From: Paraburkholderia sp. Ac-20340
GTDB lineage: Bacteria > Pseudomonadota > Gammaproteobacteria > Burkholderiales > Burkholderiaceae
Direction of reading: 5' to 3'
Assembly: GCF_017104965.1 (NCBI RefSeq)
Contig: NZ_JAAGPR010000043.1
Span: forward strand, 1 to 61,849
DNA length: 61,849 nt
The position numbers were made by a program, and so were the translations under genes. Each line of letters starts with the position of its first letter. Position 1 is the stretch's first letter. A model generated the notes under the pieces. It saw only the letters and a program-made list of their open reading frames with translations. It did no database searches and was not told the origin of the DNA. Positions 1 to 8,252 of the stretch are shown here, piece by piece.

Positions 1-1
1 T

Positions 2-694
2 GCTGCCGGTGCCTCGGCGCATGCGCCTGCGCACGCCGCGCATGCCCACGCGCACGCACCGGTCGCCGCCGCGCCGATGATCAACAACCCGCTGCTGTCG
101 ACCGAAAAGCTGATCATCGTCGGCGCCTCGACGGGCGGCACCGAAGCGATCCGCGAAGTGCTGCAGCCGCTGCCGCCCGACGCGCCCGCGGTGCTGATCG
201 CGCAGCATATGCCGCCCGGTTTCACGAAGTCGTTCGCGCAGCGCCTGAACGGCCTGTGCCGCATTACCGTGAAGGAAGCGGAGCACGGCGAACGCGTGCT
301 GCCCGGCCATGCCTACATCGCGCCGGGTCACGCTCACCTGTTGCTCGCGCGTAGCGGCGCGAACTACATCGCCCATTTGTCCGACGACCCGCCGGTGAAC
401 CGGCATCGTCCGTCGGTGGACGTGCTGTTCCGCTCGGCGGCGCAGCACGCGGGCAAGAACGCCATCGGCGTGATTCTGACGGGCATGGGCCGCGACGGTG
501 CGGCTGGCCTGCTGGAAATGCGCAAGGCCGGTGCGTTTACGCTCGCGCAGGACGAAGCAAGCTGCATCGTGTTCGGCATGCCGCGCGAAGCGATTGCGCT
601 CGGCGCCGCCGACGAGATCGCCTCGCTGTCGGACATGAGCCGCCGCGTGATGACGCGTCTGGCTTCGATGGGCGACCGCGTCCAGCGCGTCTGA
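2..694 (+). CDS. cheB: CheB protein-glutamate methylesterase (5'-truncated by window edge)
   Basis: Removes methyl groups from (and deamidates) glutamyl residues of chemoreceptors during adaptation. Only the 3' part is in the window. An open frame runs in from the left edge through an Ala/His-rich interdomain linker, so the ATG at 77 is internal and not the start; the N-terminal receiver domain lies outside. The visible catalytic domain has the Ser-His-Asp triad in recognisable contexts: GASTGGT (Ser), QHMPPGFT (His) and GMGRDGAAG (Asp). It ends with TGA at 692-694. cheY and cheZ follow on the same strand after 164 nt, the usual Burkholderia chemotaxis order. Confidence 0.95.
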   Translation, partial: AAGASAHAPAHAAHAHAHAPVAAAPMINNPLLSTEKLIIVGASTGGTEAIREVLQPLPPDAPAVLIAQHMPPGFTKSFAQRLNGLCRITVKEAEHGERVLPGHAYIAPGHAHLLLARSGANYIAHLSDDPPVNRHRPSVDVLFRSAAQHAGKNAIGVILTGMGRDGAAGLLEMRKAGAFTLAQDEASCIVFGMPREAIALGAADEIASLSDMSRRVMTRLASMGDRVQRV

Positions 695-747
695 CGGAGC
701 TGGCGCGCGCATTGCTCGTCAAGGCGCTGGCAGTCAATATTTCGAGA

Positions 748-778
748 GATCGCACGATTCTGTAAGGACTGTGCGATC
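748..778. repeat. 8-bp perfect inverted repeat between cheB and cheY
   Basis: GATCGCAC at 748-755 pairs with GTGCGATC at 771-778 across a 15-nt loop. No T-run follows, so a classic terminator is unlikely. It could be an mRNA hairpin or a protein-binding dyad ahead of the putative cheY promoter. Confidence 0.4.
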
Positions 779-794
779 GATCACGATTAATTTA

Positions 795-825
795 TCTGGA
801 TAGGCATGGCGCTTGTCTGGATAAT
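795..825 (+). promoter_or_regulatory. Putative cheY promoter region with direct repeat
   Basis: TCTGGATA occurs at 795-802 and again at 816-823, exactly 21 bp (two helical turns) apart. The second copy runs into GATAAT (820-825), a good -10 hexamer. cheY starts 34 nt downstream. The repeat could bind an activator; this is inference. Confidence 0.35.
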
Positions 826-858
826 TGCCCGGGTTTTAGCCTGGAGAATGGAACCGAG

Positions 859-1254
859 ATGGATAAGGGAATGAAGATTCTGGTGGTGGACGATTTTCCG
901 ACGATGCGCCGGATTGTCCGCAACCTGCTCAAGGAACTGGGCTACTCGAACGTCGACGAAGCCGAAGACGGCGCTGCGGGCCTCGCACGCCTGCGCGGCG
1001 GCAACTACGACTTCGTGATTTCGGACTGGAACATGCCGAACCTCGACGGCCTCGCGATGCTCAAGGAAATTCGCGCCGACGCCACGCTCACGCACCTGCC
1101 GGTGCTGATGGTGACCGCCGAGTCGAAGAAGGAAAACATCATCGCCGCCGCTCAGGCGGGCGCGAGCGGCTACGTCGTGAAGCCTTTCACGGCGGCCACG
1201 CTCGACGAGAAGCTCAACAAGATTCTCGAAAAGATGGCGAAGACCGGGAGCTGA
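859..1254 (+). CDS. cheY: Chemotaxis response regulator CheY
   Basis: A single-domain receiver of 131 residues. When phosphorylated by CheA it binds the flagellar switch (FliM) and changes rotation. The acidic pocket D11-D12, phospho-acceptor D56 (in ISDWNMPNLDG), T86, Y105 and K108 are all present, so the protein should be active. I chose the start MDKGMK because it matches the normal N-terminus of the family; a second ATG four codons later is possible. cheZ begins one base after its stop, indicating translational coupling. The switch proteins it would act on (fliM, fliN, fliG) are encoded at about 30-38 kb of the same window. Confidence 0.97.
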   Translation: MDKGMKILVVDDFPTMRRIVRNLLKELGYSNVDEAEDGAAGLARLRGGNYDFVISDWNMPNLDGLAMLKEIRADATLTHLPVLMVTAESKKENIIAAAQAGASGYVVKPFTAATLDEKLNKILEKMAKTGS

Positions 1255-1255
1255 C

Positions 1256-1981
1256 GTGAACGAGCCCATTGATGCGTCCGCGGCGTTGCCCGCCGGGCAG
1301 CATGACGACGCCGATTCGGGCGAGTTCGCGACGGACCGTATCCTCGCGCGCATCGGCCAGTTGACGCGCACGCTGCGCGATTCGATGCGCGAGCTGGGTC
1401 TGGACAAGCACGTCGAGCGCGCCGCCGAAGCGGTGCCCGACGCGCGCGACCGCCTGCGCTACGTCGCCGACATGACGGAGCAGGCCGCCGTGCGCGTGCT
1501 GACCGCCATCGAACTCGCCAAGCCGATGCAGGAAAAGCTCGAAGCCGACGCCAAGGTGCTGTCGGCGCGCTGGGAGACCTGGTACGACGCACCGATCGGG
1601 CGCGAGGAAGTGCGCTCGCTGATGGACGACACGCGCCAGTTCCTCGACGTGGTGCCGCAAACCACCGCGGCGACGAACCAGCATCTGCTCGAAATCATGC
1701 TCGCGCAGGATTTCCAGGATCTGACCGGCCAGGTGATCAAGAAGATCATGGACGTGGTCTATCTGATCGAGCAGCAATTGCTGACCGTGCTGGTCGAGAA
1801 CATCGCACCGGAGCGGCGCGAACAGTTCGCGGCCACGGCGGCAGCGCTCGCGGAAGTCCACGCGAGCACGGGCAGCCCCGAAGGTCTGCTCAACGGGCCG
1901 CAGATCAACCCGGAAGGCAAGGCCGACGTGGTGCAGGATCAGGCACAGGTCGACGACCTGCTGGCCAGCCTCGGTTTCTGA
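1256..1981 (+). CDS. cheZ: CheY-P phosphatase CheZ
   Basis: Dephosphorylates CheY-P. GTG start one base after the cheY stop. The long helical hairpin carries the family motif QDFQDLTGQ with the catalytic pair D155 and Q159 (equivalent to D143/Q147 of the enteric protein). The last residues, QAQVDDLLASLGF, are the C-terminal helix that docks on CheY-P. Length (241 aa) is typical for Burkholderia. It closes the chemotaxis block; about 480 nt without a convincing gene follow. Confidence 0.96.
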   Translation: MNEPIDASAALPAGQHDDADSGEFATDRILARIGQLTRTLRDSMRELGLDKHVERAAEAVPDARDRLRYVADMTEQAAVRVLTAIELAKPMQEKLEADAKVLSARWETWYDAPIGREEVRSLMDDTRQFLDVVPQTTAATNQHLLEIMLAQDFQDLTGQVIKKIMDVVYLIEQQLLTVLVENIAPERREQFAATAAALAEVHASTGSPEGLLNGPQINPEGKADVVQDQAQVDDLLASLGF

Positions 1982-2463
1982 GGCGGCGGGAACGGCCGGG
2001 CGGGCTGTCTGGCGTTGCGCGATGCGCGGCGCCCGGCGACCTTCCTGGCGACCCGCGCGGGGTGCCGGTTTGGGCCCGACGGCGTGCTGTCGCATGTCAT
2101 GCGGGACAGGCATACTAGTGGGCGTTCGCTCACTGCTGCAGGGCACACGCAATCGCGCGTGCAGCTGCTGCGGCGCAACGAAGCGAAGCCAGCCGTTCCC
2201 CGTCGAGCCGACGTCCGCTTTCTGCTGTCGCCCAAGGCGTTACGAGCCGTGCGGTGGAGCGCGCCACCGAGAGAGGGAGGGCCGCCTTGAATCCGCACGT
2301 TTCGACCTTTGGGTCTGCTGCTGGGTCTGCCGTTTTTTCCAGCTCAGCTTTTAGCTCAGTTTCCCCCGCAGTATCTTCCGCATCCTGCAGCGCCGTTTCA
2401 CCTGGCGCGATGGACTGCGCGTCGGTTGTCTCCACTTCGTTTTTCCGTCGTAGCGCGCCTGTG
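1982..2463. other. Intergenic region cheZ to DUF2844 gene
   Basis: No gene supported. An open frame continues upstream of the DUF2844 gene to about 2254, including a TTG at 2287 preceded by a GGGAGG-like sequence. Its third codon positions are rich in T and A (gtt, ttt, tct, tca), unlike every real gene nearby, so I treat it as untranslated leader. A CATACT at about 2110-2116 could serve as a -10, with no clear -35. Confidence 0.5.
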
Positions 2464-3000
2464 ATGTCGCGCGGCGCCGCCATGCGTCTCGCTGCAGCGT
2501 TGTTATGCGCGATGGGTATGCTGGGCGTCGTGCAGCCGGCCAGCGCTGCGCTCGGCGGCGCGCCCATGACCACGCCGTCCGGCGCCAGCGTCAATACCAC
2601 CTCCGGGAGCGCCGCGTCGACAGTCGCGCGTCAGGCGGCCCAGAGCACCAGTTCCAGCACGTCCTCGACCAGCAGCACCAGCAGCGCCACCTACACGGTG
2701 CGCGAGACCACGCTCGTCAACGGCACCGCCGTGCGCGAATACCTCAGCTCGGCGGGCACGGTGTTCGCCGTGGCGTGGAGCGGGCCGCAGATGCCTGATC
2801 TATCCGCGCTGCTCGGCACGTATTTCCCGCAGTACGTGGCGGGCGTGCAGGCCAGCCGGGCCAACGGCGTGCGCGGTCCCGGCGCGGTCGAGAGCAGCGC
2901 GCTCGTGGTGCATTCGGGCGGCCATATGGGCGCGTTCTCGGGGCAGGCGTGGTTGCCCTCGGCGCTGCCGTCGGGCTTCAGTACGTCCGACATCCAATAA
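2464..3000 (+). CDS. DUF2844 family exported protein
   Basis: Function unknown. I start it at ATG 2464 (alternative ATG 2482), because only from there does codon use become typical. Just after it lies a signal peptide with a basic start, a hydrophobic core of about 16 residues and an ASA-A-type cleavage site (QPASAALGG). The mature part begins with a Ser/Thr-rich stretch and then a compact domain (TYTVRET to the end) with the motif TVFAVAWSGPQMPDL, which I recognise as DUF2844. It is followed 17 nt later by the DUF3443 lipoprotein, and the two are probably co-transcribed. A longer form starting at TTG 2287 cannot be excluded. Confidence 0.75.
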   Translation: MSRGAAMRLAAALLCAMGMLGVVQPASAALGGAPMTTPSGASVNTTSGSAASTVARQAAQSTSSSTSSTSSTSSATYTVRETTLVNGTAVREYLSSAGTVFAVAWSGPQMPDLSALLGTYFPQYVAGVQASRANGVRGPGAVESSALVVHSGGHMGAFSGQAWLPSALPSGFSTSDIQ

Positions 3001-3017
3001 CGAACGGGAGGCGACGC

Positions 3018-4331
3018 GTGTTCAACTACGGAATTCTCAACGCCTTCACTCGCCAGCCGCGCGAGTCCCGTCAATCTGCCCGCGCTGTCGCGCTGGGCGC
3101 CCTTTTCGCGCTCGCCACCGTTCTGGCGGCCTGCGGCGGCGGTGGCGGCTCCTCGGGGTCGAGCAGCGCCAGCAGCGCGAGCGGCGATACATCCGGGCTG
3201 CCCGCCGGCCCGACCCAGCAGCCGATCGCCGCCACCTCCGCGAATACCGTCGCCGTCACGGTCAACAGCGGCGTCACCAACACGATGCCGAATATCCCCA
3301 CCGTCAGCGTGACGGTGTGCGCGGCGGGCAGCAGCACCTGTCAGACCGTCGACAATATTCAGGTAGATACCGGCTCGTACGGCCTGCGCGTGCTGAATTC
3401 GGCGTTCACCAGCACGATGCGCAGCGCGCTTTCCACGATCGCGACCAGCAGCGGCACGCTGGCCGAATGCACGGCGTTCGCGGACGGCTACACCTGGGGC
3501 ACCGTGCGTAGCGCCGACGTCAAGATCGGCGGCGAGACGGCCAGCGCCATCCCGATCCAGGTGATCGGCGACCTGGCGACCTCTTCGGTGCCGACCATCT
3601 GCTCGAACATCGGCGCCGCGCAGAACACGACCTCGGCGCTGGGCGCGAACGGTATCCTGGGCATTGGCGTCGCGCCCTGGGATTGCGGCTCGACCTGCGT
3701 GACGGCCACCTCGAGCAACTACTTCGCCTGTCCGAACGGCACCAGTTGCACCCAGACGGGCGTGGCGCTCACGCAGCAGGTGGCCAACCCGGTGGCGCAC
3801 TTCACCACCGACAACAACGGCGTGATCCTGCAGATGCCGCCCGTTTCCAACAACGGCCAGGCTTCGGCCACGGGCACGCTGGTGTTCGGCATCGGCACGC
3901 AGTCGAACAACACCATGGCGGCCTCGCAGCGCTTCACCACGACCGCCTGGGGCGACCTGACGACGACCTTCAACAGCCGCTCGCTGACCGCCTTCCTCGA
4001 CTCGGGTTCGAACGGCATTTTCTTCGCCGATAGCGCCATCACGCAATGCGGCGGCAGTCTGGGCGCGTTCTACTGCCCGTCCACGGCGCTCACCTTCACC
4101 ACCACGCTGGTCGACCAGAACAAGGACTCCGGCACGATCAGCTTCAACGTGGTGAATGCGTCGGCGCTGCTCGGCAACAGCAGCTATTTCGCGTTCAACG
4201 ACCTCGCGGGGCAGTTCGGTTCCAATTCGAGCCTCGATCTCGGCCTGCCGTTCTTCTACGGCCGCTACGTCTATTACGGCATCGACAAGACCGCGACCGG
4301 CGGCACACAGACGCCTTACGTGGCGTTCTGA
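3018..4331 (+). CDS. DUF3443 lipoprotein with pepsin-like aspartic protease signatures
   Basis: A 437-residue protein starting at GTG 3018 behind GGGAGG. A signal peptide ends in the lipobox LAAC followed by a Gly/Ser-rich tether, so it should be lipid-anchored. It carries two Asp-containing motifs, VDTGSYGLRV (D117) and FLDSGSNGIFF (D328), plus NGILGIG at about 211-217. Pepsin-family (A1) aspartic proteases have the same three elements in the same order: DTGS, a DGILGLG-like motif, and D(S/T)G. At least ten Cys residues suggest disulfides and a periplasmic or surface location. I know the family only as DUF3443; protease activity is an inference. The DUF2844 gene lies just upstream, and flhB is 250 nt downstream behind its own promoter. 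Confidence 0.85.
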   Translation: MFNYGILNAFTRQPRESRQSARAVALGALFALATVLAACGGGGGSSGSSSASSASGDTSGLPAGPTQQPIAATSANTVAVTVNSGVTNTMPNIPTVSVTVCAAGSSTCQTVDNIQVDTGSYGLRVLNSAFTSTMRSALSTIATSSGTLAECTAFADGYTWGTVRSADVKIGGETASAIPIQVIGDLATSSVPTICSNIGAAQNTTSALGANGILGIGVAPWDCGSTCVTATSSNYFACPNGTSCTQTGVALTQQVANPVAHFTTDNNGVILQMPPVSNNGQASATGTLVFGIGTQSNNTMAASQRFTTTAWGDLTTTFNSRSLTAFLDSGSNGIFFADSAITQCGGSLGAFYCPSTALTFTTTLVDQNKDSGTISFNVVNASALLGNSSYFAFNDLAGQFGSNSSLDLGLPFFYGRYVYYGIDKTATGGTQTPYVAF

Positions 4332-4446
4332 TCGCATCCGGGCAGACCCGCGCGCCCGCCGCCGCATCGCGGGCGGCGGGCCGCTTTCCCCGCACTGTTC
4401 GATCCCCGATTCCCGCCCGCCGGCGCCGCACGCGCGCCCATCCGGT

Positions 4447-4507
4447 GAAATACCCGGGTTTCCCTGCCTTACTCCGCCGATCGTCGCTTGCCCCGCAAGG
4501 CAATAAT
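4447..4507 (+). promoter_or_regulatory. FlhDC-type operator and promoter of flhBA (predicted)
   Basis: GAAATAC (4447), 15 nt, TTACTC (4469), 3 nt, CGATCG (4478), 18 nt, AATAAT (4502-4507). The same elements at the same spacings precede flhF, and closely related ones precede flgB, fliL and fliF. AATAAT fits a sigma-70 -10; there is no proper -35, as expected for an activated promoter. flhB starts 74 nt downstream. Confidence 0.6.
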
Positions 4508-4581
4508 CGCTCTCACTGAAAAAGGGCGTGCGCCGTCACCACCAGGGTGGCGGGCAGCGTGCGCCGCCGACCGGAGCATCT

Positions 4582-5865
4582 GTGGCAGAGGACAGCGACC
4601 TCGAAAAAACCGAATCAGCCACTCCCAAGCGCCTTGAGAAGGCGCGCGAGGAGGGGCAGATTGCGCGTTCGCGGGAGCTTTCCACGTTCGCCTTGCTGTC
4701 GGCGGGTTGCTTCGGCACATGGCTGCTGTCGGACACCATCGGCCTGCATCTGCAGGCGATGCTGCGCGGCGCGCTGACCTTCAATCACGCGGGCGCGTTC
4801 GAGACCAAACGCATGCTGATTGGCGCCGGCACGGCCGCCCGCGAAGGCCTGCTCGCCGTGCTGCCGGTGCTGGCGCTGACCGGCGCGGCCGCGCTGCTCG
4901 CGCCGATGGCGCTGGGCGGCTGGCTGTTTTCATCGAAATCGATCGGCGTGAAGTTCGATCGCCTGAACCCGATGACGGGCCTCGGCCGTATCTTCTCGAT
5001 GAACGGGCCGGTCCAGCTCGGCATGTCGACGGTGAAGACGATCGTGGTGGGCGCGATCGGCGGCTCGGCGCTCTGGAACCATCGCGAAGAGATTCTGGGT
5101 CTGGGCATGCAGCCCGCGCCGCGCGCGTTCGCCGATGCCTTCCATCTGATCGTGGTGTGCTGCGGCATGACGGTGGGCGGCATGTTCCTGCTGGCCGCCA
5201 TCGACGTGCCGTATCAGCTCTGGTCGTATCACCGCAAGCTGCGCATGACCAAGGAAGAAGTGAAGCGCGAGCACCGCGAAAGCGAAGGCGATCCGCACGT
5301 GAAGGGCCGGATTCGCCAGCAGCAGCGTGCGATGGCGCGCCGCCGCATGATGACGCAGGTGCCCAAGGCCGACGTGGTCGTGACCAACCCGACGCACTTC
5401 GCCGTGGCCCTGCAGTACACCGACGGCGACATGCGCGCACCGAAGGTGGTCGCCAAGGGCGTGAACCTGGTGGCCGCGCGCATCCGCGAAATCGCCACCG
5501 AGAACAACGTGCCGCTGCTCGAAGCGCCGCCGCTCGCGCGGGCGCTGTATCACAACGTCGACCTGAATCGCGAAATTCCCGGCCAGCTTTACGGCGCGGT
5601 CGCGCAGGTGCTGGCGTGGGTCTATCAGCTCAAGCGTTTTCGCGAACATGGCGGCGATGTGCCGATGGCGCCGACCGATCTCGACGTGCCGCCCGAATTC
5701 GACAAGGGCGGCGTGAGCGACGAAGACGCCGCCGAAGAAGCCGACGACACGCTGTCACCCGAGGCGGGCGCAGCAAGCAACGCCGCGAAAGCCGCACCGA
5801 ATCAAGCATCAAGCACCGCAGGTCGCGCCGATACCGCGCGCGACGGCAATGAAGGAGCAACGTAA
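4582..5865 (+). CDS. flhB: Flagellar export switch protein FlhB
   Basis: Export-gate subunit that switches the flagellar type III apparatus from rod/hook to filament substrates by self-cleavage. GTG start at 4582 behind GGAG gives the family N-terminus (AEDSDLEKTESATPKRLEKA). Four membrane segments lie in the first 210 or so residues. The cytoplasmic domain carries the autocleavage motif N269-P270-T271-H272, at the same residue numbers as the enteric protein. A C-terminal tail of roughly 60 residues, rich in Ala, Glu and Asp, goes beyond the enteric length. The stop overlaps the flhA ATG by one base. A second, truncated FlhB-like gene sits at 42990-43379. Confidence 0.97.
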   Translation: MAEDSDLEKTESATPKRLEKAREEGQIARSRELSTFALLSAGCFGTWLLSDTIGLHLQAMLRGALTFNHAGAFETKRMLIGAGTAAREGLLAVLPVLALTGAAALLAPMALGGWLFSSKSIGVKFDRLNPMTGLGRIFSMNGPVQLGMSTVKTIVVGAIGGSALWNHREEILGLGMQPAPRAFADAFHLIVVCCGMTVGGMFLLAAIDVPYQLWSYHRKLRMTKEEVKREHRESEGDPHVKGRIRQQQRAMARRRMMTQVPKADVVVTNPTHFAVALQYTDGDMRAPKVVAKGVNLVAARIREIATENNVPLLEAPPLARALYHNVDLNREIPGQLYGAVAQVLAWVYQLKRFREHGGDVPMAPTDLDVPPEFDKGGVSDEDAAEEADDTLSPEAGAASNAAKAAPNQASSTAGRADTARDGNEGAT

Positions 5866-7964
5866 TGAACGCCCGCACCGGTTTCCTCGCGCGGCGCCCA
5901 GAAGTGCTGCAAAGCACGAATCTGCGCGCACTCGCCGGGCCGATCCTGATCTGCATGATCCTCGGCATGATGATCCTGCCGTTGCCGCCGTTCCTGCTGG
6001 ATCTGCTGTTCACCTTCAACATCGCGCTTTCGGTGATGGTGCTGCTCGTCAGCATGTACACCATGAAGCCGCTCGACTTCGCGGCGTTCCCGAGCGTGCT
6101 GCTGTTCTCCACGCTGCTGCGCCTGTCGCTGAACGTGGCGTCCACGCGTATCGTGCTGCTCGAAGGCCACACCGGCCCCGACGCTGCGGGCAAGGTGATC
6201 GAATCGTTCGGCCACTTCCTCGTGGGCGGCAACTTCGCCGTGGGTATCGTGGTGTTCGTGATCCTGATGGTCATCAACTTCATGGTGATCACCAAGGGCG
6301 CGGGGCGTATCGCGGAAGTGTCCGCGCGCTTCACGCTCGACGCGATGCCCGGCAAGCAGATGGCGATCGACGCCGACCTCAACGCGGGCCTCATCAACGA
6401 AGAAGCCGCCCGCAAGCGCCGCACGGAAATCGCCCAGGAAGCCGAGTTCTACGGTTCGATGGACGGTGCCAGCAAGTTCGTGCGCGGCGATGCGATCGCC
6501 GGTCTGCTGATCATGGCGATCAACATCATCGGCGGGCTGATCGTGGGCGTGGTGCAGCACGGCATGGCCTTTGGCGCGGCGGGCGAGACCTACACGCTGC
6601 TGACCATCGGTGACGGCCTGGTTGCGCAGATTCCTTCGCTGGTGATCTCGACGGCGGCCGGTGTGATCGTGTCGCGCGTGGCGACCAACGAAGACATCGG
6701 CACGCAGCTGACGGGCCAGTTGTTCACCAACCCGCGCGTGCTGATGATCACGGGTTCGATCATCCTCATGATGGGGCTGATTCCGGGCATGCCGCACTTC
6801 GCGTTTCTGCTGCTGGGCGGCGGGGCGATCCAGCTTGGCCGCGTCATGAAGAAGAGCGCCGAGGCGAAGAAGGCGAGCGCCGTGCTGGCGGACGTCCTGC
6901 CGGCCGCGGCCGCGCCGGTCGAGAACACCGAAGCGAGCTGGGACGACGTGGCGCTGATCGACACGCTCGGCCTCGAAGTGGGCTACCGCATCATCCCGCT
7001 GGTCGACAAGAACACCGACGGCGAACTGCTCAAGCGCATCAAGAGCATCCGCAAGAAGTTCGCGCAGGAAATCGGCTTCCTGCCGCCGGTGATTCATATC
7101 CGCGACAACCTCGAACTGCGCCCCAACGCTTACCGCATCACGCTCAAGGGCGTGGAAGTGGGCACGGGCGAGGCGTATCCGGGCCAGTGGCTCGCCATCA
7201 ATCCGGGTCAGGTGAGCGCGGCGCTGCCGGGCACGCCGACCACCGATCCCGCGTTCGGCCTGCCGGCCATCTGGATCGATTCGAACATGCGCGAACAGGC
7301 GCAGGTGTTCGGCTACACCGTGGTCGATTCGAGCACGGTGGTGGCGACGCACCTGAATCACCTCGTCGTCACGCACGCCGCCGAACTGCTGGGCCGCCGC
7401 GAAGTGCAGGCGCTGCTCGAGCGCGTGCAGAAAGACACGCCGTCGCTGGTCGACGATCTGGTGCCGAAGATCATGCAGGTCACGACGCTGCAGAAGGTGC
7501 TGCAGAACCTGCTGGAAGAAGGCGTGCCGATCCGCGATATGCGCACGATCATGGAATCGCTCGCCGAACATGCGCCGCGCATGGCGGACGCGCACGATCT
7601 CACGGCGGCGGTGCGCATTTCGCTGGGCCGCGCGATCACGCAGCAGTGGTTCCCGGGCAGCGGCGATATGCAGGTGATGGGGCTGGACGCGAATCTGGAG
7701 CGCGTGCTGTCGCAGACGCTGACGTCCGGGGCGAATCCGGGCCTGGAGCCGGGTCTCGCGCACACGCTGCTCACGCAGACGGAAATGGCGATGGGCCGTC
7801 AGCAGGTGCTGGGTCTGGCGCCCGTGCTGCTGGTGCAACACGCGCTGCGCCCGATGCTCTCGCGCTTCCTGCGCCGCAGCCTGCCGCAGCTCAAGGTGCT
7901 GTCGTATGCCGAAGTGCCCGATACGCGCAATGTGAAGGTGGTGAATGTGGTGGGGGTGGGTTAA
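5865..7964 (+). CDS. flhA: Flagellar export gate protein FlhA
   Basis: Major transmembrane component of the flagellar export gate; its cytoplasmic ring receives chaperone-substrate complexes. 699 residues: about eight N-terminal membrane segments, the conserved FHIPEP-region loop with SARFTLDAMPGKQMAIDADL at about 160, and a soluble C-terminal domain from about residue 350. ATG overlaps the flhB stop (TAATG) and AAGGAG lies in the end of flhB. A strong terminator follows at 7993, so flhB-flhA looks like a two-gene unit. Confidence 0.98.
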   Translation: MNARTGFLARRPEVLQSTNLRALAGPILICMILGMMILPLPPFLLDLLFTFNIALSVMVLLVSMYTMKPLDFAAFPSVLLFSTLLRLSLNVASTRIVLLEGHTGPDAAGKVIESFGHFLVGGNFAVGIVVFVILMVINFMVITKGAGRIAEVSARFTLDAMPGKQMAIDADLNAGLINEEAARKRRTEIAQEAEFYGSMDGASKFVRGDAIAGLLIMAINIIGGLIVGVVQHGMAFGAAGETYTLLTIGDGLVAQIPSLVISTAAGVIVSRVATNEDIGTQLTGQLFTNPRVLMITGSIILMMGLIPGMPHFAFLLLGGGAIQLGRVMKKSAEAKKASAVLADVLPAAAAPVENTEASWDDVALIDTLGLEVGYRIIPLVDKNTDGELLKRIKSIRKKFAQEIGFLPPVIHIRDNLELRPNAYRITLKGVEVGTGEAYPGQWLAINPGQVSAALPGTPTTDPAFGLPAIWIDSNMREQAQVFGYTVVDSSTVVATHLNHLVVTHAAELLGRREVQALLERVQKDTPSLVDDLVPKIMQVTTLQKVLQNLLEEGVPIRDMRTIMESLAEHAPRMADAHDLTAAVRISLGRAITQQWFPGSGDMQVMGLDANLERVLSQTLTSGANPGLEPGLAHTLLTQTEMAMGRQQVLGLAPVLLVQHALRPMLSRFLRRSLPQLKVLSYAEVPDTRNVKVVNVVGVG

Positions 7965-7992
7965 TCCACCGGCACTGGAAGCTCAGAGACAC

Positions 7993-8025
7993 AACGCCCG
8001 CGCATAGCCGCGGGCGTTTTGTTTT
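7993..8025 (+). terminator. Rho-independent terminator after flhA
   Basis: Perfect 10-bp stem AACGCCCGCG/CGCGGGCGTT with loop CATAGC, followed by TTTTGTTTT. Confidence 0.85.
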
Positions 8026-8083
8026 CCGGCCCGGAGATCGTCGAGTTCGACGCGCCCGCTTCCCCCTCGCCATCTCATTGGCC

Positions 8084-8144
8084 GAATTACCCGCATTTCC
8101 CCGTCCTGATCCACCGATCGTGAAGGGCTCACCTTCGAAATAAT
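8084..8144 (+). promoter_or_regulatory. FlhDC-type operator and promoter of flhF-flhG-fliA (predicted)
   Basis: GAATTAC (8084), 15 nt, CTGATC (8106), 3 nt, CGATCG (8115), 18 nt, AATAAT (8139-8144). Every spacing equals that upstream of flhB, and intervening bases such as TTTCCC are also shared. It lies just after the flhA terminator, so it is expected to start the flhF unit. Confidence 0.6.
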
Positions 8145-8252
8145 TCCAACATCGGAAAAGGGTTCGCGCAGTGCGTGAGCCGCAGTGATCCAGACGCAAT
8201 TCATCGGCATACGACAGGCGGCGCAGGCCGCTTACCTCATCAGGGGCATAGC

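Noticed and set aside
2015..2290. Short open frames between cheZ and the DUF2844 gene
   Set aside because: Arg-rich or low-complexity translations, no ribosome binding site, atypical codon use; treated as intergenic.
5802..7841. Long open frame antisense to flhA (and similar ones antisense to flhF, flgK, ahcY, the DUF3443 gene, the OmpA-domain gene and the TPR protein)
   Set aside because: They mirror the GC-rich third positions of real genes, have Arg/His/Ala-rich translations with no known family, and lack ribosome binding sites.
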